Positions 1-7,987 of a DNA stretch of 64,000 bases are shown here, one piece after another. The translations under genes and the position numbers were made by a program. This stretch comes from DATLGB01 sp963726825. Lineage in GTDB: Bacteria; Actinomycetota; Thermoleophilia; Solirubrobacterales; Solirubrobacteraceae. Within the stretch, counting starts at the first letter, position 1. Each line of letters opens with the position of its first letter. Location of the stretch: contig CAVSDT010000002.1 in the NCBI GenBank assembly GCA_963726825.1, forward strand, positions 496,001-560,000. Direction: 5' to 3'. The notes below the pieces were generated by a model, which did not search any database, was not told the DNA's origin, and worked only from the letters and a program-made list of their open reading frames with translations.

Positions 1-458
<458 letters not shown>

Positions 459-464
459 ACCCTC

Positions 465-474
465 AGGGTACGGT
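465..474. promoter_or_regulatory. Bidirectional -10 element, kinase / nudC
   Basis: AGGGTACGGT holds TACCCT on the minus strand and TACGGT on the plus strand, sharing the central TA. Each hexamer ends 6 nt before a start codon (GTG 458, ATG 481), so both mRNAs would be leaderless. Promoter activity is inferred. Confidence 0.6.
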
Positions 475-480
475 GGAGCC

Positions 481-1392
481 ATGGGGCCGATCACCTTCTC
501 CGGGGCGACGCTCGACCGCGTCGCCGAGCGTCGCGCCCGTCCCGAGTGGGTGCAGGCCGCGCGGCAGGACCCGCGGGCACGGGCGATCATCGTCTCCCGC
601 CACGGCGTCGGGCTCGAGGGCGAGCCGCCGACACCCGGCGACGACGCGTGGGCCGGCGGACAGGGCGACCAGCTCACACCGACCCAGATCCCGCTCGACG
701 ACCGCGAGGCGATCCTGCTGGGCCTCGTCGATGGGGACGTCCCCCTGTGGGTCGTCGAGGCCGAGGAGGACGCGCCCGGCCTGACCGACCTGCGTCAGGC
801 CGCCCCGGTGCTCTCAGACCCCGACGCCGGCCTGTTCGCCTACGCCCAGCAGCTCGTGCACTGGCGCCGCACCCATCGCTTCTGCGGGACCTGCGGCGAG
901 CCGACCGAGGCACGCGACGCCGGCCACCAGCGCGTCTGCCCCAACGGCCACACGATCCACCCGCGCACGGACCCCGTCGTGATCATGCTCGTCATCGACG
1001 GCGCGGACCGCGTGCTCATGGGCCGCCAGCCGACCTGGCCCGCCGGCCGCTACTCCGCCCTCGCGGGCTTCGTCGATCCGGGTGAGTCGCTCGAGGACGC
1101 CGTCGCGCGCGAGGTCAAGGAGGAGTCGGGGATCGAGGTCGCAGACGTCCGCTACCTCACCTCGCAGCCCTGGCCCTTCCCGGCCAACCTGATGCTCGGG
1201 TTCTTCGCCTCCTACGCCGGCGGCGACGCCGTGGCCGACGAGGACGAGCTCGAGGACGTGCGCTGGTTCACGCGCGCGGAGGTCCTCGCGGCGGGCCGCG
1301 AGGAGGGCGACTTCAAGCTTCCCCCGGAGATGGCGATCGCGCGCCGGCTGATCGACACCTGGCTGGCCGACGGCCCGCCGCAGAACCGCTAG
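481..1392 (+). CDS. nudC: NADH pyrophosphatase / NAD-cap decapping NUDIX hydrolase
   Basis: Predicted to hydrolyse NAD(H) to NMN(H) and AMP, and in characterised NudC proteins to remove NAD caps from RNA. The 303-residue protein has an N-terminal domain, a zinc ribbon starting FCGTCG near residue 134, a full NUDIX box (GFVDPGE...REVKEESG, about residues 197-219) and then SQPWPFP, the signature that separates NudC from other NUDIX enzymes. The second zinc-ligand pair reads C-P-N-G-H, so it is Cys plus possibly His instead of the usual CxxC. The ATG at 481 lies 6 nt after a TACGGT hexamer, which fixes the start. Confidence 0.93.
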   Translation: MGPITFSGATLDRVAERRARPEWVQAARQDPRARAIIVSRHGVGLEGEPPTPGDDAWAGGQGDQLTPTQIPLDDREAILLGLVDGDVPLWVVEAEEDAPGLTDLRQAAPVLSDPDAGLFAYAQQLVHWRRTHRFCGTCGEPTEARDAGHQRVCPNGHTIHPRTDPVVIMLVIDGADRVLMGRQPTWPAGRYSALAGFVDPGESLEDAVAREVKEESGIEVADVRYLTSQPWPFPANLMLGFFASYAGGDAVADEDELEDVRWFTRAEVLAAGREEGDFKLPPEMAIARRLIDTWLADGPPQNR

Positions 1393-1415
1393 TCGCGACG
1401 GCGCCGGGCGGGCCG

Positions 1416-1421
1416 TATCGT
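1416..1421 (+). promoter_or_regulatory. Putative -10 hexamer TATCGT before glsA
   Basis: TATCGT ends 11 nt before the glutaminase ATG at 1433. No Shine-Dalgarno is visible, fitting a leaderless or near-leaderless mRNA. Confidence 0.45.
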
Positions 1422-1432
1422 CCGCGCGGCCC

Positions 1433-3226
1433 ATGTCGGACCTCGTCGTCGCCCGCTACCTCAAGCGCCTCCTGGATCGTCACGCCACGCTGCCCCTGCG
1501 GCCGTGGACGACGTACCCGCCGGACGTCCCGGAGGCCGCCGCCGCGGCGTTCGGGATCAGCCTCGTCACCGTCGACGGGCAGTCCTACGAGGCGGGTGAC
1601 ACGCGGGTCGGCTTCCCGATCCAGTCGATCTCGAAGGCGATGACGTTCGCGCTCGCCCTCGATGCCTTCGGGGTCGACGAGGTCGCCCGCCACGTCGACG
1701 TCGAGCCGACGGGCGTGACGTTCACCTCGATCGAGCTCGACCCCGACTCCGGCCTCCCGCTGAACCCGATGGTCAACGCCGGCGCGATCGCCGTCGCCGG
1801 CCTGATGCCCGACGTCGAGACCGTCATCGCCGGCTACAGCCGCTTCGCCGGCCGGGCACTGGCCGTCGACGAGGACCTGTGGGAGCTCGAGCGGCGCGGC
1901 AACCACCGAAACCGCGCGATCGCGCACCTGCTCAAGGGCTCCGGCGCGCTCGGGGAGGGCGAGCCCGAGCACGCGCTGTCGCTGTACCTCGGGCAGTGCA
2001 CCGCCCAGGTCGACTGCCGCGACCTCGCGATGATCGCCGCCACGCTGGCCAACGGCGGGATCAACCCGGCGACCGGCGAGCGCGCCGCCGGCTACGAGAC
2101 GGTCCGGGGCGTGCTGAGCGTGATGACGGCCTGCGGGATGTACGACGCCGCCGGGCACTGGCTGTTCACCGTCGGCATGCCGGCCAAGAGCGGTGTGGCC
2201 GGGTCGATCATCGCGGTGCTCCCCGGCCGCTTCGGGCTCGCGGTGTACTCGCCGCCGCTGGACGAGCACGGCAACTCGATCCGCGGCCTCGCCGTCTGCC
2301 GCGACATCTCCGACGACATGGCGCTGCACATGATCGAGTCCGGCCGCCGCGGCCCGTCCCCCGTCCGCGCGCGCTACACCCTGCGCGAGCGGACCTCCAA
2401 GCGCGTGCGCCCGGCCGAGGCGGCGCTCGTGCTCAGCGAGATCGGCGACCGGGCCGTCGCCTTCGAGCTCCAGGGCGAGCTGCTGTTCAGCGAGGCGGAG
2501 TTCGTCACGCGGGAGGCGGCCTTGATCGGGGCCGAGGCCGACCTCGTCGTGCTGGACTTCGGACGCGTCGGCTCCGTCCCCGCGCCCGTCGCCGGGCTGC
2601 TCGCCGACCTCCACGACCAGCTGGCCGCCGACGGGGCGCGGCTGATCGTCTCCTCGCTGCGCCGCCATCCGCGCCTCGCGGGCCGGATGCTCGACGCCGG
2701 ATCGGAGCTGGTCGCCGAGCTCGACCTCGCGCTCGAGCGCTGCGAGGCGCTGCTGCTGGCCGAGGCGCTGCCCGACTTCGCGCCCCGCCACGTCGCCCTC
2801 GCCGACCACGACCTGCTGGCCGGGCTGGCGGCGGCCGACGTCGAGCGGCTACGGGCGCAGATGGAGCACCGCCGCTACCCCGCGGGGGCCGGCGTGCTCA
2901 AGCGCGACGACCTCGCGGACGAGCTGCTGCTCGTGATCTCCGGCGAGCTGAGCGTGCTGCTCGAGACGGAGGAGGCCGACGTGCGCGTCGGCACGCTGTC
3001 GGCGGGGATGCTGCTGGGGGAGATGGCGCTGCTGACCGACGAGCGCCGCTCCGGCGCCGTGCGGGCCGACACCGATGTGGAGGCCTACGCGCTCTCCCGC
3101 GAGCTCCTGGACTCGTTGCGCGGGACGGATCCGGCGCTGCAGGCCGCGATCCTCGAGAACCTCGTCCGCATCCTCAGCCGCCGCGCGCAGGCGATGCGCG
3201 ACGAGCTCGCGCTGACCGTCAGCTGA
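1433..3226 (+). CDS. glsA: Glutaminase A fused to STAS and cyclic-nucleotide-binding domains
   Basis: Hydrolyses L-glutamine to glutamate and ammonia. Residues about 15-300 form the beta-lactamase-like glutaminase fold, with the SxxK nucleophile motif at S65-K68 (QSISK) and the conserved NPMVNAGAI stretch. A STAS-like domain follows (about 335-430, FELQGELLFSEAE...LVVLDFGRVGSV), then a cNMP-binding beta-roll (about 455-570, PAGAGVLKRDD...LLGEMALLTDERRS...VEAYALSRE). Single-domain glutaminases are about 310 residues; here the 597 residues include two regulatory modules, suggesting control by a small ligand or partner. The cNMP domain has GEMALLTDERRSG where classical ones have GE(L/I)AL...PRxA, so a cyclic nucleotide ligand is not assured. 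Confidence 0.93.
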   Translation: MSDLVVARYLKRLLDRHATLPLRPWTTYPPDVPEAAAAAFGISLVTVDGQSYEAGDTRVGFPIQSISKAMTFALALDAFGVDEVARHVDVEPTGVTFTSIELDPDSGLPLNPMVNAGAIAVAGLMPDVETVIAGYSRFAGRALAVDEDLWELERRGNHRNRAIAHLLKGSGALGEGEPEHALSLYLGQCTAQVDCRDLAMIAATLANGGINPATGERAAGYETVRGVLSVMTACGMYDAAGHWLFTVGMPAKSGVAGSIIAVLPGRFGLAVYSPPLDEHGNSIRGLAVCRDISDDMALHMIESGRRGPSPVRARYTLRERTSKRVRPAEAALVLSEIGDRAVAFELQGELLFSEAEFVTREAALIGAEADLVVLDFGRVGSVPAPVAGLLADLHDQLAADGARLIVSSLRRHPRLAGRMLDAGSELVAELDLALERCEALLLAEALPDFAPRHVALADHDLLAGLAAADVERLRAQMEHRRYPAGAGVLKRDDLADELLLVISGELSVLLETEEADVRVGTLSAGMLLGEMALLTDERRSGAVRADTDVEAYALSRELLDSLRGTDPALQAAILENLVRILSRRAQAMRDELALTVS

Positions 3227-3228
3227 CG

Positions 3229-3234
3229 TACGCT
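3229..3234 (+). promoter_or_regulatory. Putative -10 hexamer TACGCT before the alpha/beta hydrolase
   Basis: TACGCT lies just after the glsA stop and ends 7 nt before GTG 3242. This suggests the hydrolase has its own leaderless transcript despite the 15-bp intergenic gap. Confidence 0.45.
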
Positions 3235-3241
3235 GGCCCGC

Positions 3242-4150
3242 GTGGGCGACTTCGAGCTGCGCGAGACGGTGCTGCACGGGCATCGCATCGGCTACCGCAC
3301 GGTCGGGGAGGGGCCGCCCGTCGTGCTCGTGCACGGGATGCTCAACTCCTCGCGGCACTTCCGCGCGGTCGCGTGCGCCCTGGCCGACCGCCACACGGTG
3401 ATCGCCCCGGACCTGCACGGCCACGGGCACTCCGCCGGACCGGTCGGCGACTACTCGATCGGCGCGCACGCGGCGGGCATCCGCGACCTGCTCTCCCGCC
3501 TCGGCGTCGACGCGGCCACGATGGTCGGCCACTCGCTTGGCGGCGGCATCGCGATGCAGTTCTTCTACCAGTTCCCCGAGCGCGTCCAGCGGCTCGTGCT
3601 CGTCTCGAGCGGCGGCCTCGGGCGCGAGGTCAGCCCGCTGCTGCGCGCGGCGGCCGCCCCGGGCGTCGAGGGGCTGCTGGCCGGCGCGACGAGCCGGCCG
3701 GTGCTCCTGGCACTCGCCGGCGCCGCACGCGTGCTGCAGTCGCGCCGGCCGGGCACCGCGGCGTCGGTGCGCGCGACGCACCGGGCCCTGGCCAACCTCG
3801 GCACCGACCAGGCGCGCCGCGGCTTCCTGTGGACGCTGCGCGGCGTGATCGACCTGCGCGGCCAGCGCGTCAGCGCGCGCGACCGGCTCCCGCTGGCGGG
3901 CGCCGTCCCCACCCTCGTCGTCTGGGGCGAGCGTGACCGGACGATCCCGATCGAGCACGGCCGCCACGCGCACGCCGCGATCCCCGGATCACGCTTCGAG
4001 GTGCTCCCGCGGGCGGCGCACTTCCCGCACGTCGAGGACCCGGACGGGCTCAGCCGCGTCCTGCGCGACTTCCTCGCCACGACGGAGCCCGCGGCGCCGC
4101 TGGGCGCCGCTGCCTGGCGCGCCTTGCTCGACGCGCCGGCTCCGGGCTAG
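3242..4150 (+). CDS. Alpha/beta-fold hydrolase
   Basis: Probable esterase or related serine hydrolase of 302 residues; substrate unknown. The oxyanion-hole motif is VHGMLNSSRHF (about residues 30-40), the nucleophile elbow GHSLGGG places Ser at residue 98, the acid is likely the Asp in VWGERDRTIP, and the His lies in RAAHFPHVE. The start is GTG at 3242, 7 nt after TACGCT. The stop codon overlaps the convergent MFS gene stop in a shared CTAG (4147-4150). No lid insertion or signal peptide is evident. Confidence 0.88.
   Translation: MGDFELRETVLHGHRIGYRTVGEGPPVVLVHGMLNSSRHFRAVACALADRHTVIAPDLHGHGHSAGPVGDYSIGAHAAGIRDLLSRLGVDAATMVGHSLGGGIAMQFFYQFPERVQRLVLVSSGGLGREVSPLLRAAAAPGVEGLLAGATSRPVLLALAGAARVLQSRRPGTAASVRATHRALANLGTDQARRGFLWTLRGVIDLRGQRVSARDRLPLAGAVPTLVVWGERDRTIPIEHGRHAHAAIPGSRFEVLPRAAHFPHVEDPDGLSRVLRDFLATTEPAAPLGAAAWRALLDAPAPG
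4147..4150. other. Shared CTAG stop of convergent genes
   Basis: TAG of the hydrolase (plus) and TAG of the MFS gene (minus) are the two strands of one CTAG palindrome, leaving no intergenic space. The same arrangement recurs at 20120-20123 and 41717-41720. Confidence 0.9.
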
Positions 4151-5298
4151 GCCGTCACCAGGCGCGGCTCGGGCCGGGCGCGCAGCACGATCGCGGCGAC
4201 GATCAGCGGCAGGCCGATCACCGGCAGCCAGGCGAGCCCGGCGGTGTCCAGCACGACGCCGCCCAGCAGGCCGCCGCCGAAGATGCCGACGTTGAACGCG
4301 GTGGTGAACAGCGCGACGGCGGTGTCGGCGATGTCTGAAGGGACGCGCAGCAACGGCTGCTGGAGCGCGATCGGCATGGGGGCGAAGCCCGCGCCGATGA
4401 GGACGAACGCGACGACGGCGCCGGCCGTGAGGGTCCCGAGGCCGAGCAGGAGGACGAAGCCGCCGACGAGCAGCGCGGCGCCCGCCATGAAGGTCGCCAG
4501 CGGCCGGCGGTCGAGCACGCGGCCGGCCAGCAGCGTGCCGATGATCCCGGCGCCGCCGGCGAGGAACAGGACGACCGACGTGGCGCCCTCGCTGACGCCC
4601 GAGCGCTGCTGCACGTACGGCGCGACGTAGGTGTAGAGCGCGAAGTAGGCGATCACCAGCAGCGTGATCAGGATCAGCTGCCGGCGCACGAGCGGCTGGG
4701 CGATGGCGCGGCCGATGCCCTCCCCGCGCACGGCGGCGCCGGCGCGGTCGGGCAACGTCAGCAGCGTCCCGACGGCGATCAGCGTCGTCACGGCCGCGAC
4801 GACGAGGAACGTGCCGCGCCACCCCACGGCGACACCGAGCGCGGTGCCGAGCGGGACGCCGAGCGCGATCGCGGTGGAGCCGCCGGCGAGCGCGATCGAG
4901 GTGGCCCAGCCGATCCGCTCCCGGCCCACGAGGCCGGCGGCGTAGGGCACGACGATGGACCAGAAGATGCCGTGGGCGAAGGCCCCGACGACGCGCGCGC
5001 AGGCGAGGACCGCGAACGTGGGGGCGAGCGCGGTGGCGAGGTTGCACACGGCGTAGACGGCCAGCAGGAAGGCCAGCAGCCGCCGCCGCGAGACGCGCGC
5101 GGTGAACGCCGTCAGCGGCGCGGCCGTCAGGGCGACGACGAGCGCATAGCCGGAGACGGTCAGCCCGACGGTGCTCTCCCGCACGCCGAGGTCGTCGGCG
5201 ATCTGCGGCAGCAGGCCGATCGGCATGGACTCCGTGACGACCCCGATGAAGGTCGTGGACGCGAGCACCAGGAGGCCGGGGAGCGGACCTCGGGGCAT
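4147..5298 (-). CDS. MFS transporter, DHA1-like (AraJ/sugar-efflux or drug-efflux type)
   Basis: Proton-coupled exporter of the major facilitator superfamily, 383 residues with about 12 hydrophobic helices. The loop after TM2 carries R-V-S-R-R-R-L-L, the family basic motif A region. The start is set at ATG 5298 (MPRGPLPGLLVL): TACGGT on the minus strand ends 7 nt before it. The longer open frame upstream is only Arg/Ala-rich low-complexity DNA. Convergent with the alpha/beta hydrolase, sharing CTAG at the stops. Substrate cannot be told. Confidence 0.88.
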   Translation of the reverse strand: MPRGPLPGLLVLASTTFIGVVTESMPIGLLPQIADDLGVRESTVGLTVSGYALVVALTAAPLTAFTARVSRRRLLAFLLAVYAVCNLATALAPTFAVLACARVVGAFAHGIFWSIVVPYAAGLVGRERIGWATSIALAGGSTAIALGVPLGTALGVAVGWRGTFLVVAAVTTLIAVGTLLTLPDRAGAAVRGEGIGRAIAQPLVRRQLILITLLVIAYFALYTYVAPYVQQRSGVSEGATSVVLFLAGGAGIIGTLLAGRVLDRRPLATFMAGAALLVGGFVLLLGLGTLTAGAVVAFVLIGAGFAPMPIALQQPLLRVPSDIADTAVALFTTAFNVGIFGGGLLGGVVLDTAGLAWLPVIGLPLIVAAIVLRARPEPRLVTA

Positions 5299-5305
5299 AC
5301 GTATG

Positions 5306-5311
5306 ACCGTA
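5306..5311 (-). promoter_or_regulatory. Putative -10 hexamer TACGGT before the MFS gene
   Basis: On the minus strand TACGGT ends 7 nt before ATG 5298, consistent with a leaderless transcript. Confidence 0.5.
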
Positions 5312-5439
5312 GCCCGGCGATCGGCGGCCTCGCACGTTCCGCGCGCCGCCCCGCGCGTGCCCCGCGCGCCACCCCGGGCGTGGCCCCGCGCGCCGCTCCG
5401 CGCCGCTCCGCGCGCCGCCGCGCGCCGCCGTCCGCCCGG

Positions 5440-5488
5440 GGGGTGGCGGAGGTTGACCGCACGATGGCCGGTCGACCTCCGCCACCCC
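5440..5488. repeat. Palindromic element, copy 1 (20-bp arms)
   Basis: GGGGTGGCGGAGGTTGACCG (5440-5459) and its inverted copy at 5469-5488 form a 20-bp stem with a 9-nt loop; the only mismatch is compatible with a G-U pair. Nearly the same sequence, with perfect arms, occurs at 15982-16030. It sits downstream of the Rpf-like gene and upstream of the MFS gene. A dispersed extragenic palindrome is more likely than a simple terminator, as sequence as well as shape is conserved. Confidence 0.85.
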
Positions 5489-5546
5489 GTCACGCGTCCG
5501 CAGCAGCGGTCACGCGCGTGCGCCGCGGGTGTGGCGCGAGTGCGCG

Positions 5547-5614
5547 GCCGCTAGCCGCCGCAGACGTGCCACGGCGCGCTGCCGCTAGCCGCCGCAGACC
5601 GGCCACGGCGCGCT
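5547..5614. repeat. 34-bp tandem duplication over the end of the Rpf-like gene
   Basis: Bases 5547-5580 and 5581-5614 are the same 34-bp sequence with two adjacent mismatches (GT versus CG). The second copy holds the last codons and stop of the Rpf-like gene. The first lies just beyond and would encode a second SAPW-VCGG tail in another frame. Confidence 0.85.
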
Positions 5615-6106
5615 GCCGCGCTGGGCCATCAGCGCCGCGGCGCGCCGGTCCTGCTCAGCCTCGGAGGCCGCGGCCGGGTCGCCCGTGCCGCCGATGGAGG
5701 CCCAGGTGCCGGTGTCGAACTGGTACTTGCCCCGGTAGGTGCCGGAGGCGTCGACGGCGGCGGGGTTGCCGCCGGACTCGCAGGCAGCGATCGCCTCGAG
5801 CTGGGGACTGGCCGCAGAGGCGCCCGCCACGGGGGCGGATCGACCGCCCGCGGGGTGCATCCGGCGCAGCACCTCGAGGGACCGGCGCACCTCGCCGGCC
5901 CTGGGGCTGCGCGGCTTGCCGCTGGAGGAGACGACGCCGTCGTCGACGATGTTGCGGCCCGGCTGGCCGTGCTTGTCGGCCTTGGCGTAGGCCTTCGCGT
6001 ACGCGCGCTCGAGGGGCTTGGACGGTCCGGCGTGCGCGGCGGTGGGAGCAGCGGCGGCCAGGGCCACCGTGCCGATCGCCGCGGCGAAGGTGCGTCGCGG
6101 GGTCAT
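5585..6106 (-). CDS. Secreted resuscitation-promoting-factor-like transglycosylase
   Basis: Predicted exported peptidoglycan-cleaving enzyme of the Rpf/transglycosylase-like family, acting in the cell wall. Of 173 residues, 1-26 form a signal peptide (cleavage after AHA). After a spacer, residues about 101-173 are the catalytic domain: LEAIAACESGGNP carries the likely catalytic Glu110, followed by YRGKYQFDTGTW and the terminal APWPVCGG, with Cys residues placed as in Rpf proteins. ATG 6106 is preceded by AAAGGAG, one of the few strong Shine-Dalgarno sites here. A roughly 100-nt folded leader precedes it, unlike most genes in the window. Confidence 0.87.
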   Translation of the reverse strand: MTPRRTFAAAIGTVALAAAAPTAAHAGPSKPLERAYAKAYAKADKHGQPGRNIVDDGVVSSSGKPRSPRAGEVRRSLEVLRRMHPAGGRSAPVAGASAASPQLEAIAACESGGNPAAVDASGTYRGKYQFDTGTWASIGGTGDPAAASEAEQDRRAAALMAQRGSAPWPVCGG

Positions 6107-6210
6107 GGGGGAACTCCTTTCGTCGCCGTGAGGCCCGGCTGGCCGAAGGGACACAAGCGCCGGGCAGGGTGGGCACGCTCCGGCGCACCCACCTCACGGG
6201 TTCAAGCGAC
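6107..6210 (-). promoter_or_regulatory. Structured 5' leader of the Rpf-like gene
   Basis: The predicted mRNA leader (about 6210 down to 6107) can fold as a closed multi-branch structure. GTCGC/GCGAC ends (6206-6210 with 6122-6126) close it. An 8-bp helix pairs 6192-6199 with 6126-6133. A 9-bp hairpin pairs 6184-6192 with 6169-6177, including G-U pairs, and a 7-bp hairpin pairs 6159-6165 with 6133-6139. AAAGGAG follows. It may be a riboswitch or other cis-regulator. Actinobacterial rpf genes often have c-di-AMP (ydaO) switches, but I do not find that class's conserved blocks. Confidence 0.5.
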
Positions 6211-6212
6211 CG

Positions 6213-6218
6213 ACGCTA
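6213..6218 (-). promoter_or_regulatory. Putative -10 hexamer TAGCGT of the Rpf-like gene
   Basis: On the minus strand TAGCGT would start transcription near 6206, at the edge of the folded leader, giving a UTR of about 100 nt. Confidence 0.45.
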
Positions 6219-6284
6219 GACGCGGTCCGCGCCGCGGCCTGTGGGGCGGGTCACAGCACGGACGTCCTGCACGAGACCTGTCAC

Positions 6285-7136
6285 TCACGCGGCGTCGAGG
6301 CGTGCCAGCTCATCGGCCGACAGCGCGATGTGCACCGCGGCGGCGGACGCCTCGATCGTCGCCGGCCGGCTCGACCCCGGGATCGGGATCACGTGCTCGC
6401 CCTGCGCGAGATGCCACGCGAGGCAGACCTGCTGCGGCGTCACCTCGTGGGCCTCGGCGACGGCGGCGAACGCCCCGTGCTCCGCGCCCAGCCCCGCCGC
6501 GCCCGACATCCCGCCGAGCGGGCTCCAGGGGAGGAAGGCGATCCCCAGCTCGCCGCACAGCTCGAGCTCGGGCAGCGACGAGCGGTAGGCGGGGGCGAAC
6601 TGGTTCTGCACCGCCACGAGCGCGTCGCCGAGGATCTCGTGCGCCTCCCGGATCTGGTCGGGATCCGCGTTGGAGACGCCGGCGGTGCGGATGATCCCCT
6701 CGTCGACGAGGTCCTTGAGGGCGCCGATGGACTCCGCCCACGGCACGGCCGGGTCGGGACGGTGGAACTGGTAGAGGTCGATCGCGTCGACGCCGAGGCG
6801 GCGCACGGAGTCGCGCGCCGCGCTCGCCAGGTACAGCGGCGAGCCGTTGAGCCCCCACGAGTCGTCCGGCTCGCGGGTGTGGCCGCCCTTCGTGGCGACC
6901 ACGACCGTCTCGGACCGCCCGGCGAGGGCCTTGGCGACGATGTCCTCGCCGTGCCCGAACGACGCGGCGTCCGGCGCGTAGGCGTCCGCGGTGTCGATGA
7001 GGGTCACGCCGGCGTCGAGCGCCGCGTGGACGACGGCCACGGCATCCGCCTCCGACGGCCGGTCCCCGACGGAGAGGGGCATCTCGCCGAGGCCGATCGC
7101 GGAGACGGTGAAGGGGCCGAGGGTGCGGGTCAGCAT
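6285..7136 (-). CDS. Aldo/keto reductase
   Basis: NADPH-dependent oxidoreductase with the (beta/alpha)8 AKR fold, 283 residues. The catalytic set is visible: Asp48 and Tyr53 in IDTADAY, Lys83 in VATKGG, and His in DLYQFHRPDP. The cofactor region reads IPGSSRPATI near the C-terminus. It begins 17 bp after the hydratase gene on the same strand, so it may belong to the fabG4 transcript. The substrate is not predictable; members reduce sugars, aldehydes and ketosteroids. Confidence 0.92.
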   Translation of the reverse strand: MLTRTLGPFTVSAIGLGEMPLSVGDRPSEADAVAVVHAALDAGVTLIDTADAYAPDAASFGHGEDIVAKALAGRSETVVVATKGGHTREPDDSWGLNGSPLYLASAARDSVRRLGVDAIDLYQFHRPDPAVPWAESIGALKDLVDEGIIRTAGVSNADPDQIREAHEILGDALVAVQNQFAPAYRSSLPELELCGELGIAFLPWSPLGGMSGAAGLGAEHGAFAAVAEAHEVTPQQVCLAWHLAQGEHVIPIPGSSRPATIEASAAAVHIALSADELARLDAA

Positions 7137-7153
7137 GCGACCCGCCTACCCGT

Positions 7154-7987
7154 TCAGCGGGGCGTCACCGCGCCCGAGAGGTGCGGCTTGCCGGACGTCG
7201 CGTCCGTGACGGCGAAGGTGCGCTCGCCCTTGTCGACGCCGGTGGAGAACGCCGCCCTGGCGGGCACCGGCATCGGCAGCTTGAAGCGCACGGCGACGTC
7301 GTAGGCGTCCCCGAGGTGGCCGTCGAGCGCGGCGAGGCAGCGGGCCTTGACCCACATCCCGTGCGCGATGTTGCGCTTGAAGCCGAACAGCTTCGCGCTC
7401 AGCGGGTGGAGGTGGATCGGGTTCATGTCCCCAGACACGGCGCCGTAACGGCGGCCGATGTCGCCGGGCACGTCCCATGTCGCGGTCGCCTCCGGCGGCT
7501 TCGGACGCTTCTTGCCGCCGCCCTCGGAGTCCTTGTCCTTGGGCGTCTTCTCCCGATGCAGGTAGGTCGACGTGGAGTGCCACACGGGCTCGCCGCCGAC
7601 GAAGGCCTCGGCGACGACGTCGAACTGGCGCCCGCGGGCGTGCGGGCGCAGGTCGGCCGTGCGGACCGTCACGTCCAGGCGCTCCTCGGCGCGGATCGGC
7701 CGGATCCGCTGGACCGCGTTCTCGACGTGGACGAGCCCGATCACCCCGAACGGGAAGCGCAGCCGCGTCATCAGGTCCATCGACAGCGGGAACGCCAGCA
7801 TGTGCGGGTACGTCGCCGGGAGCACGTCCGAGACCGGGAAGCCGCAGACGCGCTGGTAGGCCGTCAGGTTCGCCCGGTCGATCTCGGCGTCCTCGACCGA
7901 GAGGACGTCGTCGGGCAGCGCCTCGCCGCCGCCGACGAACGGCACGAGCCGGGCGACCGCCTTGGGGTAGGTCGTCAGCGCGCTCAT
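7154..7987 (-). CDS. MaoC-like (R)-hydratase, HtdX type
   Basis: Predicted 3-hydroxyacyl-thioester dehydratase of 277 residues with a double hot-dog fold. The C-terminal half holds the hydratase motif GDMNPIHLHPLSAKLFGF with catalytic Asp and His, followed by IAHGMW. The start ATG overlaps the fabG4 stop as ATGA, implying translational coupling. Gene order (hydratase, FabG4, divergent thiolase) matches M. tuberculosis htdX-fabG4-fadA2, supporting a shared role in acyl-chain metabolism. The symbol is left blank because orthology rests only on order and motifs. Confidence 0.88.
   Translation of the reverse strand: MSALTTYPKAVARLVPFVGGGEALPDDVLSVEDAEIDRANLTAYQRVCGFPVSDVLPATYPHMLAFPLSMDLMTRLRFPFGVIGLVHVENAVQRIRPIRAEERLDVTVRTADLRPHARGRQFDVVAEAFVGGEPVWHSTSTYLHREKTPKDKDSEGGGKKRPKPPEATATWDVPGDIGRRYGAVSGDMNPIHLHPLSAKLFGFKRNIAHGMWVKARCLAALDGHLGDAYDVAVRFKLPMPVPARAAFSTGVDKGERTFAVTDATSGKPHLSGAVTPR

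Noticed and set aside
5299..5493. N-terminal extension of the MFS transporter
   Set aside because: The extra 65 codons cover Arg/Ala-rich low-complexity DNA and the palindrome arm. The -10 spacing points to ATG 5298.
6107..6210. c-di-AMP (ydaO/yuaA) riboswitch
   Set aside because: The gene context fits, but the conserved sequence blocks of that class are not present. It is kept only as an unclassified structured leader.
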